DNA of 64,000 bases from Leifsonia shinshuensis (GCF_031456835.1 NZ_JAVDVK010000001.1:3658001-3722000), one strand, 5' to 3'. Positions 24,765 through 34,226 are shown, counted from the stretch's first letter. Notes: generated from the letters alone by a model not told the origin. Made by a program: numbers and translations.

Positions 24765-26666
24765 ATGGTCTTGGGGGGAATGCGGGCACGGACCCGCGCA
24801 CTGGTCACCGCTGTGCTCGCTGCGACGCTCGCCGCGCTGGCGCTCACAGCGACGGGGACGCCGGCTGCGGCCGACGACGGAGCACAGGCGGACGCGTACT
24901 ACGCGGCGGTCGCGAAGGCCTCGGCGGGCCGCGCGGCGACGCCGGAGCAGGAGAACGCCAACGTGGCGGCGGCTCTCGGCGGTGTCACCGCCCGGGGAGG
25001 CCTGCAGCCGTTCGCGGCGGCGGACGCCGACCCGTCGAAGTTCATCGACGGCGACCTGGCGAGCGACGCCGTCTTCTTCAACGGGACGGCGTGGAACGAG
25101 ACGCAGATCCAGACCTTCCTGAACTCGAAGGTGGCGACCTGCGCCGGTACGAATCCAACGTGCCTGAAGTCCTACACCACGGCGACCGTGGCGAAGGCCG
25201 CCGACGCCGAGTGCAACGGCTACGCCGCGGCGGCCTCGCAGAACGCCGCGCACATCATCGCGACGGTGGCGACCAGTTGCGGCATCAACCCGGTCGTTCT
25301 GATCGTGCTGCTCCAGAAGGAGCAGGGCCTGGTGACGTCCACCGCGCCGACGCAGGACGCGTACGACTTCGCCACCGGCTGGAACTGCCCGGACACCGAT
25401 CTCGGCTGCAGCACGAACGACGCCGACACCACCGGTTTCTTCAACCAGGTGTACGGAGCGGCCTGGCAGTTCAAGCGCTACGGGGTCGGTACGGACTTCG
25501 ACTGGTTCCCGGTCGGCAAGGTCAGCCCGGTTCGGTACAACCTCGACGCCGGATGCGGCAGCAAGCAGGTCGCCATCCAGAACAAGGCGACCGCCGCGCT
25601 GTACTACTACACGCCGTACACCCCGAACCAGGCGTCTCTCGACAGCTACCCGGGTGAGGGCGACGACTGCTCGGCCTACGGCATCCGCAACTTCTGGATG
25701 CTCTTCAACGCCTGGTACGGCTCGTCGACGGCCGGTTCGGTGCCGTCGTCGCAGCGCGTCTCGGGCGCCGACCGGTTCTTCACCGCCGCCGCCATCTCGC
25801 AGGCGGCGTTCCCGAGCCCCACGCCCGGCACCCTGACCGTCTTCGTCGCGAACGGGCTCGACTTCCCGGACGCGCTCGCCGCGGCGCCCGCCGCCGCCAA
25901 GGCCGGCGGCCCGCTGCTCCTGACCATGCCGGGCGCCGTCCCCGCCGCGACATTCGCGGAGCTGCAGCGGTTGAAGCCGGCGAAGATCTACGTGGCGGGC
26001 GGCCCCGCCGTCATCACCCAGGCAGTGCTCGATCAGCTCGCGACCGTGCAAGCCGGCCAGTCCGTCGAGCGCATCTACGGAGGGTCCCGCTTCGACACCT
26101 CCATCCAGATCTCGGAGAAGATCTTCGGCACGAGCGCCGGGGCGCACACCGCCTACCTGGCCTCCGGCCTCGGATTTCCGGACGCCCTGTCGGCAGGCGG
26201 CGCCGCAGGCGCCCACGGGCAGCCGGTCATCCTCGTCAACGGCGGTCTGACCGCCGCAGACCAGGGGACGGTCGACGCACTCGTCGCCATGGGGATCACC
26301 TCGGTCAAGATCGTGGGAGGCACCTCGATCATCTCGCCGGACTTCGAGGCGAGCCTGCGCAACCTGCACTTCACCGTCACGCGCGTCTGGGGGAGCGACC
26401 GCTTCGCGACCAGCATGGTGGTGAACCAGGACGCGTTCGGCGGCTCCCCGACACCGGCCGCGTACTTCGCCTCGGGCACCACCTTCCCCGACGCACTGGC
26501 CGGCGCCGCCTGGGCGGGCGGGACGCACAGCCCGCTGCTCGTGACGCAGGCCGGCTGCCTGTACGCGGGATCGGCGGAGATCGCGCTGCGCTCGCCGGCG
26601 CTCACCACGCTCGGCGGAGCCGCGGCTCTGGGCGACAAGGTGGGGGCTCTTCAGGTCTGCCAGTAG
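24765..26666 (+). CDS. Secreted protein: Cys-rich lytic-enzyme-like domain plus three CWB2 repeats
   Basis: 633 residues. The signal peptide runs to about residue 36 (ALALTATGTPAAA). A conserved domain (about 90-320) contains IQTFLNSKV, CLKSYTT, IIATVATSCGINPVVLIVLLQKEQGLV, GFFNQVYGAAWQFKRY, ATAALYYYTPYTPNQ and CSAYGIRNFWMLFNAWYG, with several paired Cys. The helix ending in LLQKEQ looks like the catalytic-Glu helix of goose-lysozyme/transglycosylase folds, with Glu186 the shared acid, but this is my inference; similar domains are often labelled only 'hemagglutinin' or hypothetical. Three CWB2 repeats (330-633) follow. ATG 24780 is an alternative start. It sits between rmlB and rmlC and is a paralogue of the protein at 28285. 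Confidence 0.82.
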   Translation: MVLGGMRARTRALVTAVLAATLAALALTATGTPAAADDGAQADAYYAAVAKASAGRAATPEQENANVAAALGGVTARGGLQPFAAADADPSKFIDGDLASDAVFFNGTAWNETQIQTFLNSKVATCAGTNPTCLKSYTTATVAKAADAECNGYAAAASQNAAHIIATVATSCGINPVVLIVLLQKEQGLVTSTAPTQDAYDFATGWNCPDTDLGCSTNDADTTGFFNQVYGAAWQFKRYGVGTDFDWFPVGKVSPVRYNLDAGCGSKQVAIQNKATAALYYYTPYTPNQASLDSYPGEGDDCSAYGIRNFWMLFNAWYGSSTAGSVPSSQRVSGADRFFTAAAISQAAFPSPTPGTLTVFVANGLDFPDALAAAPAAAKAGGPLLLTMPGAVPAATFAELQRLKPAKIYVAGGPAVITQAVLDQLATVQAGQSVERIYGGSRFDTSIQISEKIFGTSAGAHTAYLASGLGFPDALSAGGAAGAHGQPVILVNGGLTAADQGTVDALVAMGITSVKIVGGTSIISPDFEASLRNLHFTVTRVWGSDRFATSMVVNQDAFGGSPTPAAYFASGTTFPDALAGAAWAGGTHSPLLVTQAGCLYAGSAEIALRSPALTTLGGAAALGDKVGALQVCQ

Positions 26667-26669
26667 ACT
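26664..26669 (+). promoter_or_regulatory. Leaderless-type -10 box for rmlC
   Basis: TAGACT ends 6 nt before the GTG of rmlC. Its TAG is also the stop codon of the preceding gene. Confidence 0.45.
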
Positions 26670-26675
26670 TCCGGG

Positions 26676-27299
26676 GTGCAGATCCGTGAACTGAGCATCC
26701 CCGACTCGTACGAGATCACTCCGAAGCAGCATGCCGACGATCGCGGCGTGTTCCTGGAGTGGTACCGCTTCGACCGGCTGGAGGAGGCCGTGGGCCACCG
26801 CCTCGACCTGCGACAGGCGAACACCTCGGTGTCCCGTCGCGGTTCCGTGCGCGGCATCCACTTCGCGGACATCCCGCCGAGCCAGGCCAAGTACGTGACG
26901 GCGACCCGGGGCGCGGTGCTCGACTACGTGATCGACATCCGCGTCGGCTCGCCGACGTACGGGCAGTGGGACTCCGTGCTCCTCGACGACGTCGACCGCC
27001 GCGCGATCTACATCGCCGAAGGCCTGGGGCACTGCTTCGTGGCGCTCACCGACGACGCCACCGTCAGCTACCTGGTGACCGACGTGTACAACCCCGGCCG
27101 CGAGCACGGCATCAACCCGCTCGACCCCGACATCGCGCTGCGCTTCCCCGACGAGGCCGGCGAGCCTCTGCTCTCGCCGAAGGACACCGAGGCGCCCTCG
27201 CTCGCGGAGGCGGCGGCCGCCGGCCTGCTGCCCACCTGGGACGCCGCGCGCGCCTACTACGCGTCGCTCGACGCATCCACCCACAACGGAGGCAACTGA
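26676..27299 (+). CDS. rmlC: dTDP-4-dehydrorhamnose 3,5-epimerase
   Basis: Third enzyme of dTDP-L-rhamnose synthesis. The 207-residue cupin has DDRGVFLEWYR, RQANTSVSRRGSVRGIHF (with the catalytic-site His), AKYVTATRGAVLDYVIDIR, and EGLGHCFVALTDDATVSYLVTD. Start GTG 26676 is 6 nt after a TAGACT box. The C-terminal part (about 165-207, Ala-rich) is somewhat longer than in proteobacterial RmlC. Three bases separate it from rmlA. Confidence 0.94.
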   Translation: MQIRELSIPDSYEITPKQHADDRGVFLEWYRFDRLEEAVGHRLDLRQANTSVSRRGSVRGIHFADIPPSQAKYVTATRGAVLDYVIDIRVGSPTYGQWDSVLLDDVDRRAIYIAEGLGHCFVALTDDATVSYLVTDVYNPGREHGINPLDPDIALRFPDEAGEPLLSPKDTEAPSLAEAAAAGLLPTWDAARAYYASLDASTHNGGN

Positions 27300-27302
27300 C
27301 CG

Positions 27303-28169
27303 ATGCGCGGCATCATCCTCGCCGGGGGCTCCGGTACCCGACTCTGGCCGATCACCAAGGGCATCTCGAAGCAGCTGATGCCGATCTACGACAAGCCGAT
27401 GGTGTACTACCCGCTGTCCACGCTGATGATGGCCGGGATCGACGAGATCCTCATCATCACGACCCCGGAGTACAACGAGCAGTTCCGCGCCCTCCTCGGC
27501 GACGGCTCGCAGCTCGGCATCCGGCTGGAGTACGCGGTGCAGGAGTCGCCCGACGGACTGGCGCAGGCCTTCATCATCGGCGAGGAGTTCATCGGCGACG
27601 AGTCGGTCGCCCTGGTGCTCGGCGACAACATCTTCCACGGCACGGGCCTCGGCTCGTCGCTGCGCAACCACAACTCGATCGAGGGCGCGCTGATCTTCGC
27701 CTACCAGGTGAGCAACCCCACCGCGTACGGCGTCGTCGAGTTCGACGATGCCTTCCGGGCCATCTCGATCGAGGAGAAGCCCGCGCGCCCGAAGTCGAAG
27801 TACGCCGTCCCCGGTCTCTACTTCTACGACAACTCGGTCGTCGAGATCGCGAAGACCATCGAGCCGAGCGCGCGAGGCGAGCTCGAGATCTCCACGGTCA
27901 ATGAGCGCTACCTGGAGGCCGGCCGCCTGCAGGTGCAGGTGCTCGACCGCGGCACCGCGTGGCTCGACACCGGCACGTTCGAGTCGATGATGCAGGCGTC
28001 CGAGTACGTCCGCGTGATCGAGGACCGGCAGGGCTTCAAGGTCGGCTGCATCGAGGAGATCGCCTGGCGCGCCGGCTGGATCGACGACCTGCAGCTGGAG
28101 GCGCTGGCCGGTCCGCTCGTCAAGAGCGGCTACGGCAGCTACCTGCGCGCCTTGCTCGAGCAGGAGTGA
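27303..28169 (+). CDS. rmlA: Glucose-1-phosphate thymidylyltransferase
   Basis: First enzyme of the pathway: forms dTDP-glucose from glucose-1-phosphate and dTTP. The 288 residues start [20 protein letters not shown], the nucleotide-binding signature, then [31 protein letters not shown] with the metal-binding Asp, GVVEFDDAF and [12 protein letters not shown]. Length matches the short RmlA type. It follows rmlC by 3 bp, so the two are one transcript. With rmlB-rmlD on the opposite strand, the set for dTDP-L-rhamnose is complete. Confidence 0.96.
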   Translation: MRGIILAGGSGTRLWPITKGISKQLMPIYDKPMVYYPLSTLMMAGIDEILIITTPEYNEQFRALLGDGSQLGIRLEYAVQESPDGLAQAFIIGEEFIGDESVALVLGDNIFHGTGLGSSLRNHNSIEGALIFAYQVSNPTAYGVVEFDDAFRAISIEEKPARPKSKYAVPGLYFYDNSVVEIAKTIEPSARGELEISTVNERYLEAGRLQVQVLDRGTAWLDTGTFESMMQASEYVRVIEDRQGFKVGCIEEIAWRAGWIDDLQLEALAGPLVKSGYGSYLRALLEQE

Positions 28170-28272
28170 CCACCGCGGGACGCTGAGGCGAGCATTGCTC
28201 AACAAACCGGCGTTCCGTGAAAGAATTCGCAGGAATACTGCGTCGCGACGCTGTTTCGTTGCGCCGCACAAC

Positions 28273-28278
28273 TAAGCT
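28273..28278 (+). promoter_or_regulatory. Leaderless-type -10 box for the second CWB2 hydrolase-like gene
   Basis: TAAGCT ends 6 nt before GTG 28285, in a 115-bp gap after rmlA that holds no gene. Confidence 0.42.
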
Positions 28279-28284
28279 CGCGAT

Positions 28285-30345
28285 GTGACGCCCCCTCGCC
28301 ACCGGTTCCGCCTGCTCACCGCCGCGCTCTCCGTGCTCGCCGTCGTCCTCGTCGGCTCGCTGACCGCGCCCGGCCCGAGTGCGCAGGCCGCCTCCGGTTC
28401 GGACTTCCAGGCCGGGTACATCATCAGCGACTCCAACTTCTACAACGGGGGAGCGGCGGACGCGGGGTCCATCCAGAACTTCCTGAACGCGCAGGTCCCG
28501 GCCTGCCGCGCCGGCTACACCTGCCTCAAGGACTACCGCGAGACCACGTACTCCCGGGCGGCGGACGCGATGTGCGCCGCCTACACCGGCGCCGCCGGCG
28601 AGACGGCGGCAGCGATCATCGCCAAGGTCGGCGCGGCCTGCAGCATCAGTCAGAAGGTCCTCCTGGTCCTGCTCGAGAAGGAGCAGAGCCTGGTGACGGA
28701 CACCTGGCCGACCACGGGCCAGTACCAGAAGGCGACCGGCTTCGCCTGTCCTGACACCGGTCCGTGCGACCCGCAGACCCTCGGGTTCTACAACCAGGTC
28801 TACAAGGCCGCCTGGCAGTTCAAGCGCTACGGCAACCCGCCCGGCACCTCCAGCTACTTCACCTGGATCCCGGTCGGGCAGGTGAGCGCCATCCGCTACA
28901 GCCCGAACGCCGCGTGCGGTGCGGCCAACGTGCTGGTGCGCAACGCCGCGACGGCCGCCCTCTACTACTACACGCCGTATCAGCCGAACCCGGCGGCGCT
29001 CGCGAACCTGTACGGCACCGGCGACGGATGCTCGGCCTACGGCAACCGCAACTTCTGGCGCCTCTACACCGACTGGTTCGGATCGGCCACGTCGGGCGTG
29101 CCGCCCATCGGCAACTTCGAGGCGGCGAACCTGCAGGCGACCGCGTTCGCCATCGGCGGCTGGGCGCTCGACCAGACGCTCGCCTCCACGTCCATCTCGG
29201 TCCGGATCACCTGGAAGACGCCGGCGGGCACCACCACGACCACCGTGGCCGCGAACGGCAGCCGGCCGGACATCGCGAACGCCTACCCGAACGCGGGAGC
29301 GGCCCACGGATTCTCGGCGAGCGTCCCGCGCACCGGCGACGGCCAGTACACGGCGTGCGTGACGGCGCTTCCCGCATCCGGGAACCCGTCCGGCCCCACC
29401 GACCTCGGATGCCGGGCGCAGTTCTACTCCAGCGCGCTCGGGGGAGCGCCGGGCGCCTACCGCGTGCAGGGCTCCGACCGCTACGCGACCTCCGTCGCCG
29501 TGTCGCAGGCGGCGTATCCCACCCCCGGCGTGCCCGTCGTGTACGTCGCCTCCGGGCAGGGATACGCCGACGCGATTGCCGCCAGCGCCGCGGCCGCCGC
29601 CCAGAAGGGCCCGCTGCTGCTCACCACGGGCGGAGACGTCCCCGCAGGCGTCCTCGCCGAGGTGAAGCGCCTGACGCCGGCCAAGATCGTGGTCGTCGGC
29701 GGGCCCAACGTCATCGCGGATGCCGTGCTCGCGAAGCTCGCGACCGTGCAGCCCAACGTGGTCCGCATCGCCGGCTTCGACCGGTTCGAGACCTCGCGGC
29801 AGCTCGCGAAGTACGCCTTCCCGGGCGCGACGGCCGCCTACTTCGCCGGCGGCCTGAACTTCCCGGATGCGCTGTCCGCGGCGTCCGCCGCGAGCGCGGG
29901 CGGCCAGCCCGTGCTGCTCGTCAGCGGGTTCGGGCCGGCTGACGCGGCGACCGCCGGGTTCGTCTCCGCCGCCAAGCTGACGTCGGCCACAGTCGTCGGC
30001 GGTTCCGCGATCGTGGCGCCCAGCTTCGACACGTCGCTGCGCTCCGCCGGGGTCGCCGTGACAAGGGTGGGAGGAGCGGACCGCTACGACACCAGCCACC
30101 TGGTGAACAGCCAGCGGTTCGCCTCGGCGGGCACCGTCTTCGTCGCCTCCGGCATCGACTTCCCCGACGCGCTCTCCGCCGCGGCGATGGCGGGCGCAGC
30201 CAAGGCGCCGCTCTACCTGTCGCCGAGCTGGTGCCTCCCGCGCTCGGTCGGCGACGACATCGTGAAGATGAAAGCCTCGAAGGTCTACTTCGTCGGCGGC
30301 CCCGCGGCCCTCACCGGTGCGGTGACCGGCTACATCGCCTGCTGA
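28285..30345 (+). CDS. Secreted protein: Cys-rich lytic-enzyme-like domain, sandwich domain, three CWB2 repeats
   Basis: 686 residues, paralogue of the protein at 24765. Signal peptide to about residue 36 (GPSAQA). The domain at about 50-268 repeats the same landmarks: SIQNFLNAQV, CLKDYRETTYSRAADAMC, VLLVLLEKEQSLV (Glu131 and Glu133), GFYNQVYKAAWQFKRY, NAATAALYYYTPYQPNP, CSAYGNRNFWRLYTDWFG. Unlike the paralogue it has an extra beta-rich domain (about 275-380, with TAFAIGGWALDQTLASTSISVRITW) before the three CWB2 repeats (393-686). The shared KEQ helix suggests a wall-cleaving role, but this is inference. The N-terminal propeptide-like stretch of the paralogue is missing here. Confidence 0.82.
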   Translation: MTPPRHRFRLLTAALSVLAVVLVGSLTAPGPSAQAASGSDFQAGYIISDSNFYNGGAADAGSIQNFLNAQVPACRAGYTCLKDYRETTYSRAADAMCAAYTGAAGETAAAIIAKVGAACSISQKVLLVLLEKEQSLVTDTWPTTGQYQKATGFACPDTGPCDPQTLGFYNQVYKAAWQFKRYGNPPGTSSYFTWIPVGQVSAIRYSPNAACGAANVLVRNAATAALYYYTPYQPNPAALANLYGTGDGCSAYGNRNFWRLYTDWFGSATSGVPPIGNFEAANLQATAFAIGGWALDQTLASTSISVRITWKTPAGTTTTTVAANGSRPDIANAYPNAGAAHGFSASVPRTGDGQYTACVTALPASGNPSGPTDLGCRAQFYSSALGGAPGAYRVQGSDRYATSVAVSQAAYPTPGVPVVYVASGQGYADAIAASAAAAAQKGPLLLTTGGDVPAGVLAEVKRLTPAKIVVVGGPNVIADAVLAKLATVQPNVVRIAGFDRFETSRQLAKYAFPGATAAYFAGGLNFPDALSAASAASAGGQPVLLVSGFGPADAATAGFVSAAKLTSATVVGGSAIVAPSFDTSLRSAGVAVTRVGGADRYDTSHLVNSQRFASAGTVFVASGIDFPDALSAAAMAGAAKAPLYLSPSWCLPRSVGDDIVKMKASKVYFVGGPAALTGAVTGYIAC

Positions 30346-30367
30346 CCGGCGCCGGGGCGGTGGCCGC

Positions 30368-31165
30368 TCAGCGGCTGTCGTCGAGCTGCAGGTAGCGGTA
30401 GAACTCCGCCTTGCGCTCGGCGAGCGTGTGGTGCTGGTTGGTCTCGTCGAGCACGAACTCCACGGGGGTGTCGACCTTGCGCAGCACCCAGCCGCGCTTG
30501 CGGGCGTAGCCGCACATCCAGATGTCCTCGAGGAAGGCGAAGTAACGCGGCAGCTCGGTGAAGAACGACAGGTCGGAGACGATGTCGAGATCGCACGCGC
30601 AGCCCCCGGTGCCGACGTAGCTGACGCGGTCGCCGGGCTCAGCGGGCGTGCGCGCCCAGTACTCGCCCTCCATGGTCCACGCCCAATAGCCGGCGATGGT
30701 GCGGGGTTCCCACGCGTCGAGGAGGTTGGCGAGGAAGTGGTCGCTGACGTCCTGGTCGTCGTCGAGCATGACGAACGCGCCGCGCTCGCCGGCGGCCCAG
30801 AGGCGGCGCGCGACGAAGAAGCGCCCGAGGCCGCCGACATTCACGCCGCTGGAGACCAGCGACACGGACGACAGGGCGCCGTGGGCGCGGTAGGCGGCGA
30901 TCCGCTCCCGGTAGTACGCGTCGTCGGCGGGGTTGTTGTTCCAGAGCACGAGGCGGACGCGGGTGCCCTGCTGCGCGTCCAGCTGGGTGAGCACGGCGTC
31001 GATGCGCTCGCGCCGGTTCCACAGGCACATGATGACGGCCACACCGTCCGGCTCGCCGTTGCGCAGCAGTTCGCGCATCCGGAAGCGGCCCGCCCGGTAC
31101 CGGCGCATGGCGACGCGCCAGCTGACCGCCGACACGGCGCGACGGGCGAAGGATGCGGCGCTCAC
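30368..31165 (-). CDS. GT2-type glycosyltransferase
   Basis: 265 residues from a GTG that overlaps the preceding stop (GTGA). After a basic N-terminus it has VAVIMCLWNRRERIDAVLTQL (nucleotide-sugar binding strand), VLWNNNPADD, and FVMLDDDQDVSDHF, the metal-binding DDD motif, followed by a Cys-containing TGGCACDLDI and EDIWMCGYARKRGW acceptor region. This order fits a GT-A fold, GT2-like enzyme, although the sequence is divergent. It is the last gene of the ABC exporter operon (34194 to 30368), so it likely adds a sugar to the polymer that the exporter moves. Confidence 0.8.
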   Translation of the reverse strand: MSAASFARRAVSAVSWRVAMRRYRAGRFRMRELLRNGEPDGVAVIMCLWNRRERIDAVLTQLDAQQGTRVRLVLWNNNPADDAYYRERIAAYRAHGALSSVSLVSSGVNVGGLGRFFVARRLWAAGERGAFVMLDDDQDVSDHFLANLLDAWEPRTIAGYWAWTMEGEYWARTPAEPGDRVSYVGTGGCACDLDIVSDLSFFTELPRYFAFLEDIWMCGYARKRGWVLRKVDTPVEFVLDETNQHHTLAERKAEFYRYLQLDDSR

Positions 31166-32034
31166 CGAGAGACCCACCACAGCCGGCCCCAGAGTCCCAG
31201 GCGCACGGCGAGCCGGAGCGGCGCGAAGTACCAGGCGTTGTACTTGCGCGAGAGGTACCGGTAGGCGCTGTCGTGATGCGCCTGCTCCATCCGCTTGCGC
31301 TCCCGCGACGTCGAGTGCGCGCCGGTGTGGGTCACCACGGCCTCGGGCACGTAGACGTTGCTCCACCCGGCCTTGCCGAGGCGGTCGCCGAGGTCGACGT
31401 CCTCGAAGTACATGAAGTAGCCCGGGTCGAACCCGCCCAGCTGCCGGTACGCCTCGCCGCGGACGAGCAGGCAGGCTCCGGAGAGCCAGCCGGCGTTGCG
31501 GCGGGTCTCCGTCTCCCGCTCGGCGCGATAGCGGACCGTCCACGGGTTCGTGGGCCAGATGCGGCCGAACAGCGCGTGCGCGACACCGGTGCGCAGCGAC
31601 GGCAGCCGGCGTGCGGACGGGTAGACGGTGCCGTCGGCGTCGAGGATCTTCGGGCCGAGCGACCCGGCCTGCGGAAGCTGCTCGCCCGCGGCGACCAGCG
31701 CGTCCACGGCGCCGGGGGAGAAGACGACGTCGGGGTTCGCGACGAGGATGTAGTCGGGCACCGCCTCGGCGGCGTCCACCGCTCCGCGCACACCGCCGCC
31801 GTACCCCTCGTTCGCCGGCAGCTCGACGAACCGGTAGCCGGCCGCACGCACCGCCGCGCCGACCACGTCCGCCTCGGCGGAGGCGTTGTCGGCGACGACG
31901 ACCTCGTCGATCCGCCCGGCGGTCGCGAGCGACGACAGGAACGGCTCGATGGTGTCGGCGGAGTTGTAGGTCACCGTCACCGCGAGCACACGCGGGGTGG
32001 CGCGCGAGGCGTCGCCGGCGGGGAGGCCCGTCAC
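31162..32034 (-). CDS. GT2 glycosyltransferase, WbbL/rhamnosyltransferase-like
   Basis: 290 residues from GTG 32034, overlapping the ATPase stop. Motifs: VLAVTVTYNSADTIEPFLSSL, EVVVADNASA, PANEGYGGGVRGAV, YILVANPDVVFSP (the DxD-like NPD), GWLSGACLLVRGEAYRQLGGFD and FMYFEDVDLGDRLGKAGW, with ED-D as catalytic base region. This is the pattern of WbbL-type rhamnosyltransferases, which fits the rhamnose genes next door, but donor choice cannot be read from motifs. The frame remains open upstream inside the ATPase gene; that part is not coding in this frame. Confidence 0.87.
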   Translation of the reverse strand: MTGLPAGDASRATPRVLAVTVTYNSADTIEPFLSSLATAGRIDEVVVADNASAEADVVGAAVRAAGYRFVELPANEGYGGGVRGAVDAAEAVPDYILVANPDVVFSPGAVDALVAAGEQLPQAGSLGPKILDADGTVYPSARRLPSLRTGVAHALFGRIWPTNPWTVRYRAERETETRRNAGWLSGACLLVRGEAYRQLGGFDPGYFMYFEDVDLGDRLGKAGWSNVYVPEAVVTHTGAHSTSRERKRMEQAHHDSAYRYLSRKYNAWYFAPLRLAVRLGLWGRLWWVSR

Positions 32035-33293
32035 GCCGTCGGCTCGACGACCTCGGGGACGGAGTGCACCGTCCCGACCGCGAGCGGGTAGTACGGGACG
32101 TCGAACGAGCAGGCCTGCGGCATGTCCGACAGGTGCTGGCCGGCGCGCGCCATCAGTGAGGCGTTCACGAAGTACTTGCCGGCGCCGAAGCGCGCGTCGC
32201 GGAGGAGGAACGCGACCGTGCGGCGCTCCTTCAGCCGGGGCATGTCCACTCCGATGCGCGCCGTGGTGGTGCCGTACACGGGCTGACCGAGCGTGTTGTC
32301 GATCTGGATGGCGCACATCCAGTCGTCGATGCCCTCGTCGTGCTCCAGGGTGACCTCGATGCGCAGGTCGTCGCCGGGCTCGACCGGGTCGCCCGGCTCG
32401 CGGCCGTCCGCCCAGGCGCGGGCGCTGATCACGCGGCCCGGGTCGACCGCGGCCACGGCGTCGCCGTGCTTGGACGCGTGCACGGCCGCCTCGGCCTCGG
32501 CCTCGATCACGCGCCGGCCTTCGAGGATGTTGCGGAACTCGGTGACCGCTCCGCCCGGCTCGCCGTCGTAGACGACCGCGCCCTTGTTGAGGAGGATCGC
32601 CCGGTCGGCGAGCTCTGTGACCTGCCCGAGGTTGTGGGTCACCAGGATGATGGTGCGCCCCTCCTGCTGGAAGGAGCGGATCTTGTCGAGGCACTTGCGC
32701 TGGAACGCCTCGTCGCCCACGGCGAGCACCTCGTCGACCAGCAGGAGGTCGGGGTCGGTGTGCACCGCGACCGCGAAGGCGAGGCGCACGTACATGCCGG
32801 ACGAGTAGAACTTGACCTGGGTGTCGATGAAGTCGCCGATGCCGGAGAAGCTGAGGATCTCGTCGAACCGCTCCTCCGTCTCCTCGCGGCTGAGCCCGAG
32901 GATCGAGGCATTGAGGTAGACGTTCTCGCGCCCGGTGAGGTCGGGGTGGAACCCGGCGCCGAGCTCCAGGAGCGCGGCGATGCGGCCGCGGCGGGCGACA
33001 CTGCCGGACGTCGGGTCGATGATGCCGCCGATGACCTTCAGCAGGGTGCTCTTGCCCGAGCCGTTGTGGCCGATGAGGGCCACGGTGTGGCCGGCCTGGA
33101 TGCTGACGGAGACGTCGCGCAGCGCCCAGAACTCCTCGCGGTGCTCGCGCCCGCGCCCGAAGGCGACCAACCGCTCCTTGAGCGAGTTGTCCTTGCGGAT
33201 CACGAAGCGCTTGGAGACATCCGCCACCCGCACGATCTCGGGGGCCTCGTCCTCGCCCGCCGCCGAGGCGGCCGTCGTCGTATCGGTCGTCAT
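32031..33293 (-). CDS. Polysaccharide ABC exporter, ATP-binding protein (Wzt-like)
   Basis: Energises export of a lipid-linked polysaccharide. The nucleotide-binding domain (about 20-260 of 420) has Walker A LIGHNGSGKSTLLK, signature YSSGMYVRLAFAVAV, Walker B LLLVDEVLAVGD and the switch LVTHNLGQ. A C-terminal domain (about 280-420, beta-rich; DDWMCAIQIDNTLGQPVYGTTT) is like the Wzt carbohydrate-binding module that recognises the chain end in ABC-dependent O-antigen export. It starts one base after the permease stop. The polymer exported is probably rhamnose-rich, given the neighbours. Confidence 0.93.
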   Translation of the reverse strand: MTTDTTTAASAAGEDEAPEIVRVADVSKRFVIRKDNSLKERLVAFGRGREHREEFWALRDVSVSIQAGHTVALIGHNGSGKSTLLKVIGGIIDPTSGSVARRGRIAALLELGAGFHPDLTGRENVYLNASILGLSREETEERFDEILSFSGIGDFIDTQVKFYSSGMYVRLAFAVAVHTDPDLLLVDEVLAVGDEAFQRKCLDKIRSFQQEGRTIILVTHNLGQVTELADRAILLNKGAVVYDGEPGGAVTEFRNILEGRRVIEAEAEAAVHASKHGDAVAAVDPGRVISARAWADGREPGDPVEPGDDLRIEVTLEHDEGIDDWMCAIQIDNTLGQPVYGTTTARIGVDMPRLKERRTVAFLLRDARFGAGKYFVNASLMARAGQHLSDMPQACSFDVPYYPLAVGTVHSVPEVVEPTA

Positions 33294-33294
33294 G

Positions 33295-34194
33295 TCACAC
33301 CACCTGCGCGAAGTTGCCCTGCAGACGCGAGAACACGCGCTGGAAGCCGACCAGGAGGACGAGGCCGATCACGAAGGCGATGCCCATCCGGAGCAGGAGG
33401 AAGTCGGGGTACTCGGCGGTTCCCTGGCCGGCGACCCACATGGCCTTCTGGAACCCGAGCACCGAGAGGGTGATCGGGTTGTCCGTGTAGATGTCGAGCC
33501 AGATGCCGTGACCGAGCAGATCCGCGACCATCGACCAGGAGTACACGATGGGGGAGGCCCAGAGGAGCAGCAGGAGCACGACCTCCACGAGGTACTGGAC
33601 GTCGCGCAGGTAGACGTTGACCGCCGCGAGCATCAGGCCGAACGCCGTGCCGTAGAGCACCAGCAGCAGTACCGACGGGATGAGGTACCAGGTCTGGGCG
33701 TGGAACGGCGGCTTGCCGACCACGAACGTCGCGACCAGCAGGATCGCGAACTGGATGATGAAGTTGAACAGCGCGGAGCCCACGCTGGCGAGCGGGAAGA
33801 TCTCGCGCGGCAGGTAGATCTTCTTGATCAGCCCCGCATTGCTGACGATCGACGCGGTCGTTCCGCCGATGATCTCGCTGAACAGGCCGTAGGCCGTCAG
33901 ACCGGTGAAGACGTAGATGGCGAAGTCGTCGATGCCCTTCTCGGCGCCGAGGATCTTGCCGATGACGATCGCGTAGATCAGCAGCTGGGTGAGCGGCCGG
34001 ACCAGGGTCCAGACGAAACCGAGGACGCTGTCCTTGTAGCGGGACTTGAGGTCGCGGCGGACGAGCAGCGAGAGCAGCTCGCGGTGGCGGAAGATGTCCC
34101 GCAGCGCGGCCCAGGAGCCGCTGGATTTGTCGTCGCCGCTGACCGTCACCATCCGCTCGTGGGAGAGCGCACGATATCGATCCAGTGCAGTCAT
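33295..34194 (-). CDS. Polysaccharide ABC exporter, permease (Wzm-like)
   Basis: 299 residues of the ABC-2 type with an amphipathic N-terminal part (WAALRDIFRHRELLSLLVRRDLKSRYKDS split in two) and about six membrane helices: LGFVWTLVRPLTQLLIYAIVIG, FTGLTAYGLFSEIIGG, FNFIIQFAILLVATFVVG, YLIPSVLLLVLYGTAFGLMLAAVNVY, VEVVLLLLLWASPIVYSWSMV and MGIAFVIGLVLLVGFQ. KSRYKxSxLGFxWxLxxP is the standard entry motif of O-antigen/teichoic acid permeases (RfbA, TagG). It leads a four-gene operon: permease, ATPase, two GT2s. Confidence 0.92.
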   Translation of the reverse strand: MTALDRYRALSHERMVTVSGDDKSSGSWAALRDIFRHRELLSLLVRRDLKSRYKDSVLGFVWTLVRPLTQLLIYAIVIGKILGAEKGIDDFAIYVFTGLTAYGLFSEIIGGTTASIVSNAGLIKKIYLPREIFPLASVGSALFNFIIQFAILLVATFVVGKPPFHAQTWYLIPSVLLLVLYGTAFGLMLAAVNVYLRDVQYLVEVVLLLLLWASPIVYSWSMVADLLGHGIWLDIYTDNPITLSVLGFQKAMWVAGQGTAEYPDFLLLRMGIAFVIGLVLLVGFQRVFSRLQGNFAQVV

Positions 34195-34226
34195 TCAGTC
34201 GTCAATCTGTGTCGGGCGTTCGATGG

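Noticed and set aside
24459..28271. Minus-strand frame of 1270 codons
   Set aside because: Antisense to the CWB2 protein, rmlC and rmlA, which all have clear motifs.
28120..30840. Minus-strand frame of 906 codons
   Set aside because: Antisense to the second CWB2 protein; no family motif.
32035..32694. N-terminal extension of the GT2 at 31162
   Set aside because: Lies inside the ATPase gene in another frame; the GT2 motifs begin after GTG 32034.
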